DNA from: Akebia trifoliata
Taxonomy: Eukaryota; Streptophyta; Magnoliopsida; Ranunculales; Lardizabalaceae
Direction of reading: 5' to 3'
Assembly: GCA_017979445.1 (NCBI GenBank)
Contig: CM030716.1
Coordinates: 11,738,276 to 11,802,275 of the forward strand
DNA: 64,000 nucleotides
The notes below the pieces were generated by a model that was not told the DNA's origin, did no database searches, and worked only from the letters and a program-made list of their open reading frames with translations. This document shows positions 1-12,639 of the stretch, piece after piece (the first letter of the stretch is position 1; each line of letters opens with the position of its first letter). The position numbers and the translations under genes are program-made.

Positions 1-310
1 GAGAAATGATGAGATCCCATATAATATGTGTGAAATATCGAAACAACATCAAGGAAAAAATCACACATAATCAAGGATTTATGTGGTTCGGCGGTTGTTC
101 TCCCTCTTTTGTGATCCATGGGTTTTTTGAAGACCATTAGAGATGTGGGGTATTGGTTTCTTCTCTGTTGGGATCACCTTAGGCAACAAGTTAGGACAGT
201 TAAAAGGGAGACAGCAGCTACGTTCTTCCCCTTGTTATCATTACAAAGATCATGGATTAAGGATCCAACCTCACAAGTAATGGGGTGATTCCCTATTTCC
301 TTCCTCTAAG
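1..310. repeat. Possible decayed Copia LTR edge (weak)
   Basis: The stretch around 75-100 (a run of ATCAAGGATTT followed by ATGTGGTTCGGCGG) resembles the ATACGTGGTTCGGTTAA segment in the LTRs of the Copia element at 5514-14238. The similarity is short, no matching second LTR is in the window, and the left end is cut by the window edge, so this is only a guess at a truncated LTR. Confidence 0.2.
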
Positions 311-2420
311 TTTAAGATGAACTTGTCGATCAATTCTTCCATGATTTTAATTCCATTTTCTGCTAACTAAATTAAATAAATAAAACTAAAACAGAAACTT
401 ACCAAAGGGATAACAGTGAAGAAAAAAAGTAGAGTTCCAATTAAGTTCCAAACATATTTCTCTAGAGATTTTGGTAGAGTTTTTGTCTTACAAAAATTAG
501 ATTGCTTGCTTTTTTATTAGAGTGATCACTCTATCTTCAAAGCGATCAAGGAAGTTTATTTTCTTGTTTTTCTTCTCTTTCTTCTATTTTCTGATATCCT
601 TCCATTTCTTCAATTCTTATCCTTGTTTGCACGGGCATCCACTGATAGACAAAAATGTGTTTTATATTAGACACAAACAGGGGGTGGCCATTTGTATTGT
701 ACAACATAAAATCCCTTTGATGTTTACCCACTAGAAAGAAGCCTCAAGGGTGAGTGTCAGACCAAAATTGTCCGAGTGCATGTAACATGTGCCTTGAACA
801 TGTGCTTGTAGCATGTGTTGACCAAGACTCAAGAAAAGTTGTGCTTTGTTCTGCAAATCAAGGCAATCCCTCAGAGAGTTGTAAGATAACAAGGGCAACC
901 TCAAATCCAAGCTCAACTTCTGCAAAAAACCCAAGTAAAACATAGAAGAGTTGATACCAATTCTTTCAAACAGTATATCTGTGGGCATAGATATTCTAGT
1001 GGAACAGGGAGAAACTGTGATGGAAATAATGGATCCTGAGATCAAAGGTGGGGGCACGAGAGAATTGAGGCTCAATGAGGCATGATAGGGTGCCCATACA
1101 AGGTGTAAGGGAGAAAACAAGACCAAGCCAAGTAAGGAGAACAATTCAGGGCACAAGCCCATGTCCAAAGTGGGAACCAACGAGTTGTAATTGAAAAGGC
1201 ATGCAAGGCATGCGTCATCATGCCTGTGGGTATCTCGAGGATTGTTTGAAAGAGACAGAAAAGTGAAACGTAAACGTTTCACTTGCAAACTCTCTTGACA
1301 GAACCTCTCAGGCATCTTCTGTATTCTAAGATATTTGGTACCCTAGCATCTCAATGGCCATTTTTTAGTAAGAAGACTCTCAAACCATTCTCGTTTGCTA
1401 AAAAAGTGTGTCGTCGGCATGGTACTGTCAACAGTGCACCCTTGTGGAAACAAACCACTAGTGAAAGAGTTTTTGTAAGGTACAAGGCTTTGTAAAAGGT
1501 AGGATATGGGAGCTTTGTGGTAAGGAAAAGAGGAAAAACGACGAGAAATGATTTGTAGGATGTGTAGAGGTTGGAAGAAGAGGAAAACCGAGAGTGGATT
1601 TGTTTTGTGGGTGGTGCCATTAGGATTTACCACAGGGCAAAATGGGGGTTGAAATGCATTTAGAAAGGAAAAACGACAAGGTTTGAGTATTAAAAAAAAA
1701 AGGGAGAAAAAGAGGGATGGGGGGTAAAACTCGAAAATCGTGGGTTCAGTGAAGGTGAACCAGAGCGATCACTCTGAGAGTGTTTGATGACATACCCATA
1801 AAACAATCGCATTCACTTCAGTAGAGCAAAATGTGATCGATCTTCTTAAAGCAATTGTGATCGCTTTAAAAGAGCGAATGTGGTTGCTCTTTTTAAAGTG
1901 ATTGCGATAGCTTATCCTGGACTTGGCTGAAATGCTGCTCGCTTGGAGAGTGTTCACGGATTGCTCTCAACAGACTTAACTCATTCAAACTCTGAAACTG
2001 ATGTACCCTCTGACCACTGATTATTGTTGTACCCTGAAACCAATCTGAACCACAAAAATATGCAAACATTGTAGCCACATGGGACCTTGAGGCCTCTTAG
2101 TAGATATAGAATTCAGATCCCATCACCCTTCGAAATCAGTGGGCTTCACCCTTAGTACACTTAGGTGCTTTAGCCAAAGCCAAATGCACATGAACTCACA
2201 TTCTATCTACATGATAATCTTATGTTATGTCCCCAATCTAACTGTGTCATACTGCATATGGAGTAATGGCAAAGACAAAGATGGACAGGCCTGAAGAGAC
2301 AGCATCAACATCCCAATAACCCTTGGAAAGCACAGTGCCCACAACAAGTACCTCAACAACTCAACAACCATCCAACCAAGAACCACAATCATCTGCCCAA
2401 CAAATCCCACAAGTTTTACC
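311..2420. other. Unassigned AT-rich DNA, no gene recognised
   Basis: No open reading frame here has recognisable family motifs. The longest, 194 codons on the - strand at 731-1315, has no recognised domain and no supporting context. Around 1760-1915 the motif GATCGC/GCGATC recurs in imperfect copies and is echoed near 520-550 (GTGATCACTC, AGCGATC), which looks like repeat-derived rather than coding sequence. A mononucleotide A run lies near 1690-1700. Confidence 0.4.
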
Positions 2421-4140
2421 ATGCCAGAGGTATGGCCGAAGGACCTAAAAGAGCATGTAGAAGAAATTACAAGGAACAGTGATTGGGAGTCACCTATCCT
2501 GCATATGACCGGGGAGGAATACTGTCTTCAGCCTACCAAACTCAGGCGAGGGGGGCCAAGGGTGAACAAATCATCCAAAAGCAGATCATGTACAATTGAG
2601 CTGTAAAGGACAAAAATGTGACCCTAGAGTTCGAATGCCTTTGTATCTGGGAGTCGTCTCAATAGGTTGATTGGGCGAAGAGAGTAATCAGCAACAAAAA
2701 GACAAACAAGAGGTTGGTACAAGTGGATCTATTGGCAGCAATGGAAATCAGGATGACCAATGTGTATCAGAACAACCCTCTATTGTTTGCCTAATCTGAA
2801 ATCTGGAACCTGGGCACGCACACGTTCATCACTGTCGGAAATGAATTCACATCACCGTCGGGACGGAACGAGCTTATGTGCCCGCTCCAAAATTGAATAT
2901 GATAGAAGAGGGTAAGATGAAGAGGCTTCGAGGGATGAAGTATATGTTGGTCACAACAGCCAACCATGGCAAGGTATCTCTGAAGAGCTTGCGGGAGAAA
3001 TACAGCCATTGCTATTACCAGGAGATACACTTTGCTGCATTCTTGGTGTACTTTTCTCAGTGTGTTTATCTACTCATGTGTCCTGGAACAATGTGTCAGC
3101 AACACAGTCTTCATGATAGTGGCTCATATATTGTTTAGGAAAGACGTGTGCTTGACGAGTCTACTGGTCACTCAATTGTACCAAGCGCTAGAAGGTGGAA
3201 GCAAATGGTGCACTGAGAGTGTATATGCACCGTTCTGGGCGCTACAACTTTGTGTGTATCAACCATTCAAGTCCATTGACCCAGCACTGGCCCATAATGT
3301 TACACCATCCACCATATACAGAGCCTACTGCTATGGGATCGAGAAGCCAAAAGTAAAAAAGCACGGGGGATTATTACGACGTGTTTTGTAAGAAGTCCCA
3401 TCTAACATGGAGGTCGTATACAGAGAACGTGTACAGAGAGGAGCCACTCTTCGAGTTGGGGAACAAATTGAGGGGTAAACGCTCAGAGTGGTTATATATC
3501 TATAGGTTCACAGCTCCCGGCTACCTGATAGGGATGCCCGCATACACGCTGAAGTTGAAGATGTGCGAAATGGACGACTCTGCAACAAAAGTGATTTACA
3601 ATCCACATAGAGTGTCCAGGAAATTGGGTTACGATCAATAAGTCCCTTATTCATAGCCCAAGTGCGATTACGCCCAGACTACAGCCACCAAAGCGCAATT
3701 CTTTGACCCCCTTAAGATAAAGAGGAAAATGTGGTTCGTAGGAAAGGAAAGGCAGTGGAAAAAAAATGGAGGAATGTAAGTGATACTATTTGGAACACGT
3801 GAAAAGGATATGTGCACCTTAGTCTCAGTTGCTTGCCGATTCAAAAAAATGGAGAAATGGCTATCAGAGGGCCGATTCTTAGACACATAGATGATTATGG
3901 GGCTGGGGACCGATGTAATGGTTGCAGGCAAAGCAAGGGAGACAGATATTTCGAGAACCAATAGATATGGAAGAAATTGATTTTGTAGCAGAAGAAAGTA
4001 AAGCTCAAGAAAGAGAGCTAAGAAAACAACAAAATGAACTAAACATAGAAAATACTGAGATAAGGGAAACTGTGGAGGCGAAAGCTCCCAAGAAGAATAA
4101 GAAAAGAAACACTCAAGCCACAACAAGCAAAGGTTGGTAG
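2421..4140 (+). pseudogene. Decayed plant-mobile-domain-like gene remnant
   Basis: Several short + strand frames (2421-2606, 2878-3138, 3032-3391, 3381-3641, 3922-4140) follow one another as if one longer coding region had been broken by stops and frameshifts. The part from about 3020 to 3300 reads across two frames as an AAFLVYFSQCVYL stretch and then LLVTQLYQALEGGSKW and FWALQLCVYQPFK. This recalls the helix pattern of the plant mobile domain (aminotransferase-like family), found both in MAIN-type host proteins and in transposon-carried genes. The 3922-4140 frame is lysine- and glutamate-rich and may be its C-terminal tail. No intact start-to-stop frame survives and no terminal repeats of a carrying transposon were found. 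The family assignment is by eye and weak. Confidence 0.35.
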
Positions 4141-4199
4141 GAAAGTCAAAGCTTAAAAAGAAGAAGAGCAAAGTAATGAGGAAATTACATGCATCTTGT

Positions 4200-5305
4200 G
4201 GATGAATATTCTACTGAAAAGTGATTTTCAAAATTCTTCAAATTGAAAACGAGTTTTTTGATATAAAATTTTAATTAATAAATTTGACGTCATGTAATTT
4301 TTAAAGTTTAGTTTGAAAGAAAAGTCCAAGAAGATGGAAGTTGAAAATCTGATAAAAATGTTGAAAGCTGTATTTTGTTCTTAAACCCAAAAATTAGGTT
4401 TTAATTTATTGATATTTGAATTTTAAATCATTCCTATTATTTTCAAATTGGAGATATTCCCTTATTTTCATTAAATAACTTATAGTAAAGTATCGAAAAT
4501 CTATTTTTATCGATGGCATCGATGAGGTTGTTGGTGGCACTAACAGAAACCTCTATAGAACATAGGTTTCTCCTAGTAGCGATTTTTGAAACTCAAACTT
4601 TGGTTTTTCTTTGATTAAACATGAAAAATTAAATCTTTTTAAAATTTGATTTATCCCGAAATCATCGCACAACAAGATTGATCATGAGTTTTACGAAAAT
4701 AATATAGTTTTTCCTAACTTTAACAATATAAATTATCTTTGAATTAAAAACCTATAATACACAAAAAACTAAACTATTAGAAAGGTTCAAAATTTTCCCT
4801 ACCTTAGATCGAAAGTTAAGAATTCACGAATAACGCGGGAAATCAAGTTGGGTTGAAGGTTCCACATAGTATGTTGTCGAAAATCTTATTTTTTTTCGTT
4901 TTACCTCAAAGGTTGCAACGATCCAATCGATTTTCTCTTCTACGCCAACGTCCAATATACCCTATAAATAAATGAAAACCTAGTTTGAAGATCGAGAGAG
5001 ACTAGGATTTCTCTAGGATTTTTTTTTAGAAGAAAAGAGCTTGAGAATTAGATAAAGTAATGTGGAAATTTTCATGGGTTTTAATATTTATAATGTTAAA
5101 AGGACTTAACGATCATTATTAGATTTATTTTATTTTTATTAAAAATCTATGTCTTGAACTTCGATTTTCGCGATTTTATTATCTATTTCAGTGTGAATCT
5201 AATGATACAATTAAATTTGTCAAATTCCAACTTCTAGAAAAATCTTTTATTTATTTGGCCTATGAATTTTCTTGAGATACACAAAATCTGGGATGTTAGA
5301 AAGAT
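4200..5305. repeat. Candidate decayed solo LTR
   Basis: There are no coding frames. A TATA-like CCTATAAATAAATG lies near 4962-4976, followed by a GA-rich leader (ATCGAGAGAGACTAGG). The stretch ends near 5285-5303 with AAAATCTGGGATGTTAGA, which resembles the terminal GGG-TT-ACA ends of plant Gypsy LTRs, including the ACTCGGGGTTTTACA end at 43381-43395. The left boundary is not defined and no target duplication was found. Confidence 0.25.
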
Positions 5306-5513
5306 ATTGGTACAATCAAGTTCTATAGAAATTAGATGAGAAATATTTAGGAAAGATGAATTTGACCCCACAATGAAAGAAAAAAATATAGTCGAGTGTC
5401 GTGAGACTCAATGCTCTAATAGCATAAAGGTTTAAGTTTTAGATGCTCAAGATTACTTTGCCTTTAAATATAAAAGATTCAGCACAACTAAATTCTCTAC
5501 CTTATAAGGATTA

Positions 5514-5825
5514 TGTTAGACTACACCCTATGATCCGAAGTATAAATCAAGTAATAACACAAGAATCTGACACGACACAAAATATACATGATTCGGTCAA
5601 AGAATTGACCTACGTCCACGGGCGAAAATCGACAATTTCACTATATTATCCAAAGAAGAACACGGTTACAATTTCTCTCTGTCTCTCGTATGTTTCTCAC
5701 ACCCTCTAGGGTTTCATCTCTTACCCTTTATATACTTAGGGTTACAAAGAGGTTAAACGGGTCGGATCCAAAACCAAACCAAATGGGCCCAATATTTTGC
5801 CCAGGGCCTTCGCCCCCGGACCCCC
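5514..5825 (-). repeat. Copia 3' LTR, distal part
   Basis: This matches the 5' LTR at 13914-14238 from the TGTTAGAC/TGTTAAAC end through AAACGGGTC, with roughly a dozen mismatches in the first 190 bp by eye and none in the following 70 bp. It holds the antisense TATA segment (CCTTTATATA) near 5726-5736. It stops at the C-run where the solo LTR inserted, and the rest of this LTR resumes at 9758. Confidence 0.9.
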
Positions 5826-8800
5826 TATAAACACCTCATTTTTGCATCTTCCCAATTAGACAATTTATCACTCGGATACCGTGAATTCCTAATGATAATC
5901 ACAAAAAATTCAAAGGCTTGTGAATACTATTACTGATTCCCTCTGTTTCCACTCTTTTCATCTCCTCTACTTGTTACGACTCCCGATTTAGCAAGCATGT
6001 ACGCTTAGGTTCGCTACACAGTTCAATAACCTAGAGATCTCGCCACACTAGAAAAATACGACTTTGAAACATAGAAATAATCACGTTGGGACTGAAAGAA
6101 ACCTCACGAAAGAATTCGTAAAAATCTGTAAAAATCGACAAAATGACGAAAATACCCTTCATGAATTTTGAACCTCCGAAAGACCTTGAAAATGCCTCCA
6201 TTGCACTCAGAACATGATTTCGAGTCTAACGGGACCCAAACCAGCGAAAACAGAGAAATTTAAGAAAAATCATTAAAATGACCGAAATGCCCCTCTACCT
6301 CCAAATTCAATTTAGAGATTCCAATCTTTAGGAAAATGTAACAAGAATCAAACTTAATTAAAAATCCAATTTAAACTAAAAAATAAAATTCAAATTAAAA
6401 AAATTAAACAATTCAAATAAAATAATTACAAACAATTCAAATTTAATTCAAAATTAAACAATTAAAACCTAATTCAAAATTAAACAATTAAAACTTAAAA
6501 TTTAATTCAAAATTATTCAATTAAAACCTAATTAAACAATTAAAACTTAAAATTTAATTCATAATTAAACAATTAAAATCTAATTCAAAACCCAAACAAT
6601 CGAATAATTAAAAATCAAACAACCGATAAGATTAAAATCAAAACGCAATCAAGAAATTAAAACCAACAAAAAAAAAATTATAAAATCAATCGGCAAAAAT
6701 TCTAATTAACCAACCATGAAAATTAAATTCAAAAGCTAATCAACAAATTTAAAATTCAATTAACCCAATGCAAAATGAATTTATACTCAACCAATCACCA
6801 CCCGGTAGCGGATAATTATTGTAACGCGAGTAGCGAGGGATTGCCCCACCACCATTCTCCCAAAAAAGAAATACGTGTCAATTGATTAAAAAAAAAAAAA
6901 ATAAAGAAATTAAAAATAAAATTAGAAACTGCTTTTTATAATGGGAGAACGTCTTCTCTCTTGCAAGGGGGACGGCTTCATCTTCTTCTCCAACGTCAAA
7001 AGGCTGGATTCCTTCACATCTCCTCCTCCTTGGACTCTCACTCACAGACGTCTCTCTCTAAGAGAAAAAAAGGCTGAACGTCCTTGGGCTGTGATCTTCT
7101 TCTTCTCTCCGTTTTGGCTGAGGACTCTCAGTTCTCTCTCTGTCAATGTCCTTGGGCAGAACCTGCAACTCCCTTCCTACTCAATCTCTCTCAACGTCTT
7201 TGAGGCTGGAACGTCCTTGGGCTGGCTCACACACGTCTCTCTCCCTGTTCACCTTCATCATCTCCAACACCTTCTTCTTCATTCTCAGCCCACATCTCTG
7301 CAATCCAGCCACGTTTTAGAGAGGACAGCAGCACAGTCCCTGTCATCTCTCTCACCACACTCTCACGACCTCTTGCTGCCCTCTCCATTATCTCCATAAG
7401 CCTGCAACCCAGACTCCCTTCTCCACGTCCTCAACACGGCCATTGTAATAGCCCTCCATAGCAGCCCCCATATCACCTCTTTCTCTTTCTCACGTTCTAC
7501 TTGCTCCAACACAGCCCCATCAACACCCTCTGCTGCCTCCTTTTTATTCACCATCAAACCTGCAACATAACATTGCTGCTGCGATCCCAAAACGCTCCAG
7601 ACTTGCTGCCCAGCCATTAATTCTGTACCCACGTTTTGCCCAGTCTCTACATGCTATTGCTACAACGTCGCTCTTTGGCTTACTGCTACAACGCTTACGA
7701 GAATACATCTCTCTCTGCCTGCGCTCTTTCTCAGTATCCACCCCCAACAACTCTCTCGCTGCCCTCGTCTCTCCTCACGGCAGCGAATACTCGCAAGTCA
7801 TTGGATCAGACTTGAAAGAATCGACTCGGCATTATTTTATCCTATAGATAAGTCTTTTTTTTAGTTTGTTTTTATGTATTTATTTTTATTTACTTTTACA
7901 CATCGATAGGATTAGAAGGATTTTTTTACGAATTTTTTATATATTTTTCTTATTTTTGCATAGCAATAGGATTAATAGAATATTTTTTCTTATGCATTTT
8001 TTTTATTTTTTATTTTTATTTTTTATTTCTTTTTACATATTGATAGGATTAATAGGATATATTTTTTATGCATTTTATTCTATGTTTTTATTTTATTTTT
8101 TGTATCTCAATAGGGTTAGGAGGAATTTTTTTTATTATATAATTTTTTTTTATTAATTTTTATTTTATGTCGATAGGATTAGGAGAAATTCGATCACTTT
8201 CTATGTTGTTTCTATTTTTTTTATCTTCGCATATTGATAGGATTAGAAAAAAAAAAATTAGGTATTTTCTATTTTTTTGTCTTTGCACATTGTTATGGTT
8301 AGGGGAATATTTTATTTTTTTTTAGTTTTGTGTGATGTAGGTTTTTAGGTTATTTATTTATTCATTATTTATTTGTATATTGATAAGATTAGGATTTTTT
8401 TTATTATTTTTTTTTTGTATGTCTTATTTTGTCTTTGCACATTGATAGGGTTAGGAGAGTATTTGTTCTTCTCTTTGTTTTTTTTTATTCTTTATTTTAT
8501 TTTTTATTTTTTTATACATCTTTTTCATTAGTTTGTGATGATACGATCTTTGCATTTAAGCATGATGGTTCCATATGATTTTTGCAATAGATTTGTGATG
8601 AATTGGTGATGAGTTTAGAGTTTTTCCATGTGATTGGTATACCCATTGACTTGACAAATATGCGTGTTGTCGAATGACAGTTATTTGAACAAAATCAAAA
8701 ATCATATATGCATGCTTGTTTTGGGTTAATTTAAGGATTCGATGAACATGAAAATTCTCTTATGGATTTTCTTTCAAATTTGAAAATTTTATGCAATGAT

Positions 8801-9757
8801 ATTTGTCAATCTCTAATTTGGTAAATACGATATCCTGGATTTCTTTGTTTTTGACAAATTTTCAATTTGGTGATTCTTGACAAATCCATAACCTTCCAAT
8901 TTGGGCATTCATTTTCATACTATTCTCCTTTTAGAAATTATTTGCAGGTTATTGGGAAATTCATGTTTGGAAACCTTCTAATATGAGGTTGCATAATTTT
9001 CTATTTTGGGAAAGACACATACTTGTAAATTTTCATTCTAGGAATTTCATATTCTATCAATTTCCCAATTTAAAATATTCTACATCCTTATATTTAGAAG
9101 GTTTACATTCATGGAAAGTTGAGAGTTTTTAATTCAAAATTTTACATTTTTTGAAACTTTCTATTTTGAAAAATGTATTTTTTGAAATTTCTAATTTGGG
9201 AATTCAACACATATATTTTTGAATTCTAATTTAGGAAAGTTCAGATTCCAATTTGGAGATCCTAAGTTCTAATTTGACAGTTTCTATTTTGGACAGTTTG
9301 GGAAATACTTGCAGGTGAAATTTCTTAATTGATTTTTAGATCATGGAGCTAATCAGGACTTTTTCAAACCCTTCTATATTTTATGGAATTCAAAGAATGA
9401 TCATGTAATAATTGGGACAATTTTAGCCATAGGACTCGCTTGGCAAACCTAATATAAATTGATGATGATGATTGGACTGTGACCTTGACTGTAGTCTTTG
9501 TATGTTGACCATAGGATGATTTGGATCGTAGTAGAGACCGATCATGTTGATCGGGCGGGTTCGGTGCCTAATACCTTCCGAAACATGTAATCTGACCCCT
9601 TACCCATCTCTCTAATCCGTGGATCGACCCATATCCATTTGGAATTAATTTTGGTTCATAAACCTAAACTAGGTGGCGACTCCCATTTCTCAAAAGTCCC
9701 CCATTAATAAATCGGACCCCTATCCACTATTTAGTGAAAATGGGTCGAGGCGATTCA
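5826..9757 (+). mobile_element. Solo LTR of the TAT/Ogre-like family (copy A)
   Basis: About 3.93 kb, alignable along its length with the two LTRs of the element at 44268-58800: degenerate start TATAAACACC for TGTAGACACC, the same A-rich AATTAAAA tract, TATA-like box near 6934, pyrimidine-rich leader, T-rich motif arrays, and the same end (GTCGAGGCGATTCA). Flanks CCCCC (5821-5825) and CCCCA (9758-9762) are an imperfect target duplication. The interrupted Copia LTR reads through cleanly once this piece is removed. No internal domain is present, so it is a solo LTR left by LTR-LTR recombination. It is more diverged than the other two copies. Confidence 0.88.
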
Positions 9758-9889
9758 CCCCAGGTAATGGTGGGGAAACCCCACACATTACCAATTAAAC
9801 GGGTCATGCGGGTCGTTAACGGATCTCAAAAGATCCAGGTTGAATCCACGACAACCCTCCAAATACAAGAATAGAAGACATAACTAACA
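9758..9889 (-). repeat. Copia 3' LTR, proximal part
   Basis: This is the other half of the interrupted 3' LTR. It ends at 9889 in AACTAACA, the reverse complement of the LTR start TGTTAGTT. It retains GGTAATGGTGGGG and AAACGGGTC segments that are missing from the 5' LTR at 13914-14238. The purine-biased AAGGTGGATATT on the - strand directly before the LTR is the likely polypurine tract. Confidence 0.88.
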
Positions 9890-9951
9890 AATATCCACCT
9901 TGGCTTCAATTCTAAACAAAGAAACCGCTTTCGCCTTGCCCTACTAGAGCC

Positions 9952-10652
9952 TCAAGAACTGCAAACACCTATCAAGTTCAGGCTGCCCCTAAACTTGATA
10001 CTTGGGATGACCTTAGTCATTAAATCTGCTGGATTCTTTGTTGTATCAATCTTTTTCACTACAATAGCACCTTGAGCAACAACATCTCGAATGAAGTGCA
10101 GTCTAACATCAATATGCTTGGTCCTCTCGTGATACATCTGATTTTTGGTTAGATGTATGGCACTTTGGCTATCACAAAATACTGTAGTAACACCTTGTTC
10201 CAAACCAAATCAGTAACTAAGCCCTGCAACCATATTGCTCCTCCTTCACTGCCTCTGTAGCTGCCATATACTCTGCCTCTGTGGTAGACAATGCGACTGT
10301 TGACTGCAAAGTTGCCTTCCAACTAATAGTAGTACCACAAAGTGTAAAAACATAACCTGTCAAAGATCTCCTCCTATCTAAATCACCAGCATAATCCGAA
10401 TCAACATACCCAACAACACTATCAAAAGTGTCACTGCTTTTATCATATAACAAACCAACTCCTGCAGTACCCTTTAAGTACCTCAATATCCATTTAACTG
10501 CTTGCCAATGGATCTTCCCAAGTTTATCCATGTATCTGCTGACTACACTAACTGCATGTGAAATGTCAGGCCTAGTGCAAACCATGGCATACATAAAACT
10601 GCCAACAGCACTAGCATAAGGAATATGAGACATGTGCTCCACCTCCTCCTCT
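9952..10652 (-). pseudogene. Copia polyprotein, RNase H region
   Basis: Two frames, 10217-10642 and 9952-10203, cover the Copia RNase H module. Landmarks are YASAVGSFMYAM, TRPDISHAV, YVDSDYAGDLDRRRS, ALSTTEAEYMAA and, in the second frame, [13 protein letters not shown] and HIDVRLHFIRD. A frameshift near 10205-10220 separates them, and a TAG near 10653 separates the first from the upstream reverse transcriptase frame. The C-terminus ends near 9952 shortly before the 3' LTR, as expected for this family. Confidence 0.9.
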
Positions 10653-10654
10653 GT

Positions 10655-11690
10655 CTACGGGGACATTTGAGCTGAGAGTCTAAAGTGAGCTGCTAGAGGA
10701 GTACTCACAGATTTAGATTCTTGCATCCCAAAGTGATCCAACACCTTCTTAATGTATTTCCTTTGTGATACATACAATCTACCTGCTCTTTTATCCCTAT
10801 GAATCTCCATACCCAAAATCTTCTTTGCAGCCCCTAAGTCTTTCATCTCAAACTCACTACTGAATTGAGCTTTCAGCCTCCTAATCTCAGATGTATCTCT
10901 GCATGCAATCAACATATCATCTACATATTATAGTAAGTACATAAACGAACCATCTGTGAGCCTCCGATGATAAACACAACTGTCATACTTATTCCTGGTA
11001 TAGTTGTTTCCTACCATAAAAGTATCAAACCTCTTATACCACTGTCTAGGAGACTGCTTCAGGCCATATAAAGATTTTTTCAGCAAACACACACGATCTT
11101 CCTTCCCCTGAATAATGAATCCCTCTGGTTGATGCATATAAATATGTTCTTCTAACTCACCATGTAGAAAAGCAGTCTTTACATCAAGTTGTTCAAGCTC
11201 TAAATTGTATAAGGCAACCATGGCAAGGAGCACCCTGATAGAAGTATGTTTTACCACAGGCGAGAAAACCTCGGTGAAATCCACACCTTCCCGCTGCGTA
11301 TACCCCTTTGCCACCAATCTTGCTTTGAACCTAGCATCTTCAATACCTGGAATTCCTTCTTTTTTCTTGAAGACCCATTTGCACCCCACAATCTTCTGAC
11401 CCTTTGGCTTCTCAACAATCTCCCATGTTTGGTTCTTGTAAAGAGACTCGATCTCCTCACCCATGGCAACACACCACTGTGTTGACTCCTCACATGTAAT
11501 GGCCTCCTGATAGGTACATGGCTCCTCATCATCCATAGTTTCTGCCACACTAAGTGCATAAGCCACCAAATCTGTATGAGCAAATCTTTGAGGTGGTCTA
11601 ACCTACCTCCTTTGTCTGTCTCTAGCCAAGCTGTACTATTGTAACTGAACCTCATCCTCAATAATTGGATCCTGTCGTGGTTCTTCATCC
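10655..11690 (-). pseudogene. Copia reverse transcriptase region, broken
   Basis: Frames 10928-11569 and 10655-10915 form the Copia reverse transcriptase. Landmarks are WVFKKKEG, ARLVAKGYTQREGVDF, TFSPV-like EVFSPVVKHTSIR, LDVKTAFLHGELEEHIYM, and KSLYGLKQSPRQWYKRFD. The catalytic YVDDM is encoded at about 10913-10927, but a TAA codon (10928-10930) sits immediately before it in what is otherwise the same frame. A further shift near 11570-11690 separates this module from the integrase. The enzyme cannot be made full length as written. Confidence 0.92.
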
Positions 11691-11746
11691 TCTTGATCTA
11701 AATCATCTGTACCATTATTTTTCAAAATAGAAGCCTCTAGCTCCAC

Positions 11747-12631
11747 CTATTCAATGACACCACGAGGTCTCTCAGTATCGAATATCTCCTTCACACTGAA
11801 CATGATAGACTCATCGAATGTCACATCTCTACTGATAAGAAACTTTTTCCCTATCGCATCTAGACACCACAATCTGTAACCTTTCACTCCAACTTGATAT
11901 CCAAGAAAAATGCATTTCTTTGCCCTCGGTTCAAGCTTACCATCGTTTACGTGAGCATATACTGGACACCCAAATATCCTCAATCCAGAATATGTAGCAG
12001 GAGACCCCGACCACACCTCCTCTGGAATTTTGAACTCAATAGCACTGTTAGGAGACCTGTTCACCAAATAACAAGCTGTGTTAACAGCTTCAGCCCAAAA
12101 CTGCTTTGGCAAATCAGAATTTGATTGCATGCACCGCGCCCTTTCCAATAAAGTCCTGTTCATTCGTTCTGCAACCCCATTCTGTTGTGGTGTCTTCCGT
12201 ACTGTGTGATGCCGCACAATACCCTCATTTTTACAGAACTCATCGAACTCTCCAAAGTAAAATTTCAAACCGTTATCAGTCCTCAATCTCTTGATATGTT
12301 TTCCTATTTGTTTTTCTATCAATGTCTTCCACTGCTTGAATTTGACAAAAACTTCATCTTTGCTCTTCAAAATAAATATCCAGAATTTTCTCGAAAAATC
12401 ATCTATGAACTTCAACATGTATCTACTTCCACCATGTGATGCAACCGGAGATGGACCCCATAAATCAGAATGGATATAATCCACAATATCCCTAGTTCTG
12501 TGAATACCCGTACTGAACTTTACTCTGCACTGCTTCCCAAAAATACAATGCTCACAAAAGTCCAATTTTTCAATTTTTTTTCCATCAAGCAAACCCTGTT
12601 TGCTCAATACTGTCATCCCCCTCTCACTCAT
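11747..12631 (-). pseudogene. Copia integrase region (294-codon open frame)
   Basis: This is the longest intact frame of the element. It contains the GAG-pre-integrase/zinc-binding part (HCIFGKQCRVKF) and the catalytic core with IHSDLWGP (first Asp), RTDNGLKF (second Asp), and the PQQNGVAERMNRTLLERARC stretch (Glu), followed by the FLGYQVGVKGYRLW region typical of Copia integrases. The three catalytic acidic residues look retained. The frame is open, but it is only part of a polyprotein broken on both sides. Confidence 0.9.
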
Positions 12632-12639
12632 ATGCCCGA

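Noticed and set aside
731..1315. 194-codon open frame on the - strand
   Set aside because: No recognisable domain, signal or splice context, and nearby sequence looks repeat-derived. Probably a chance frame.
3668..4171. 167-codon - strand frame
   Set aside because: Hydrophobic Leu/Phe/Ser-rich translation of the strand opposite a Lys/Glu-rich frame. Shadow frame without motifs.
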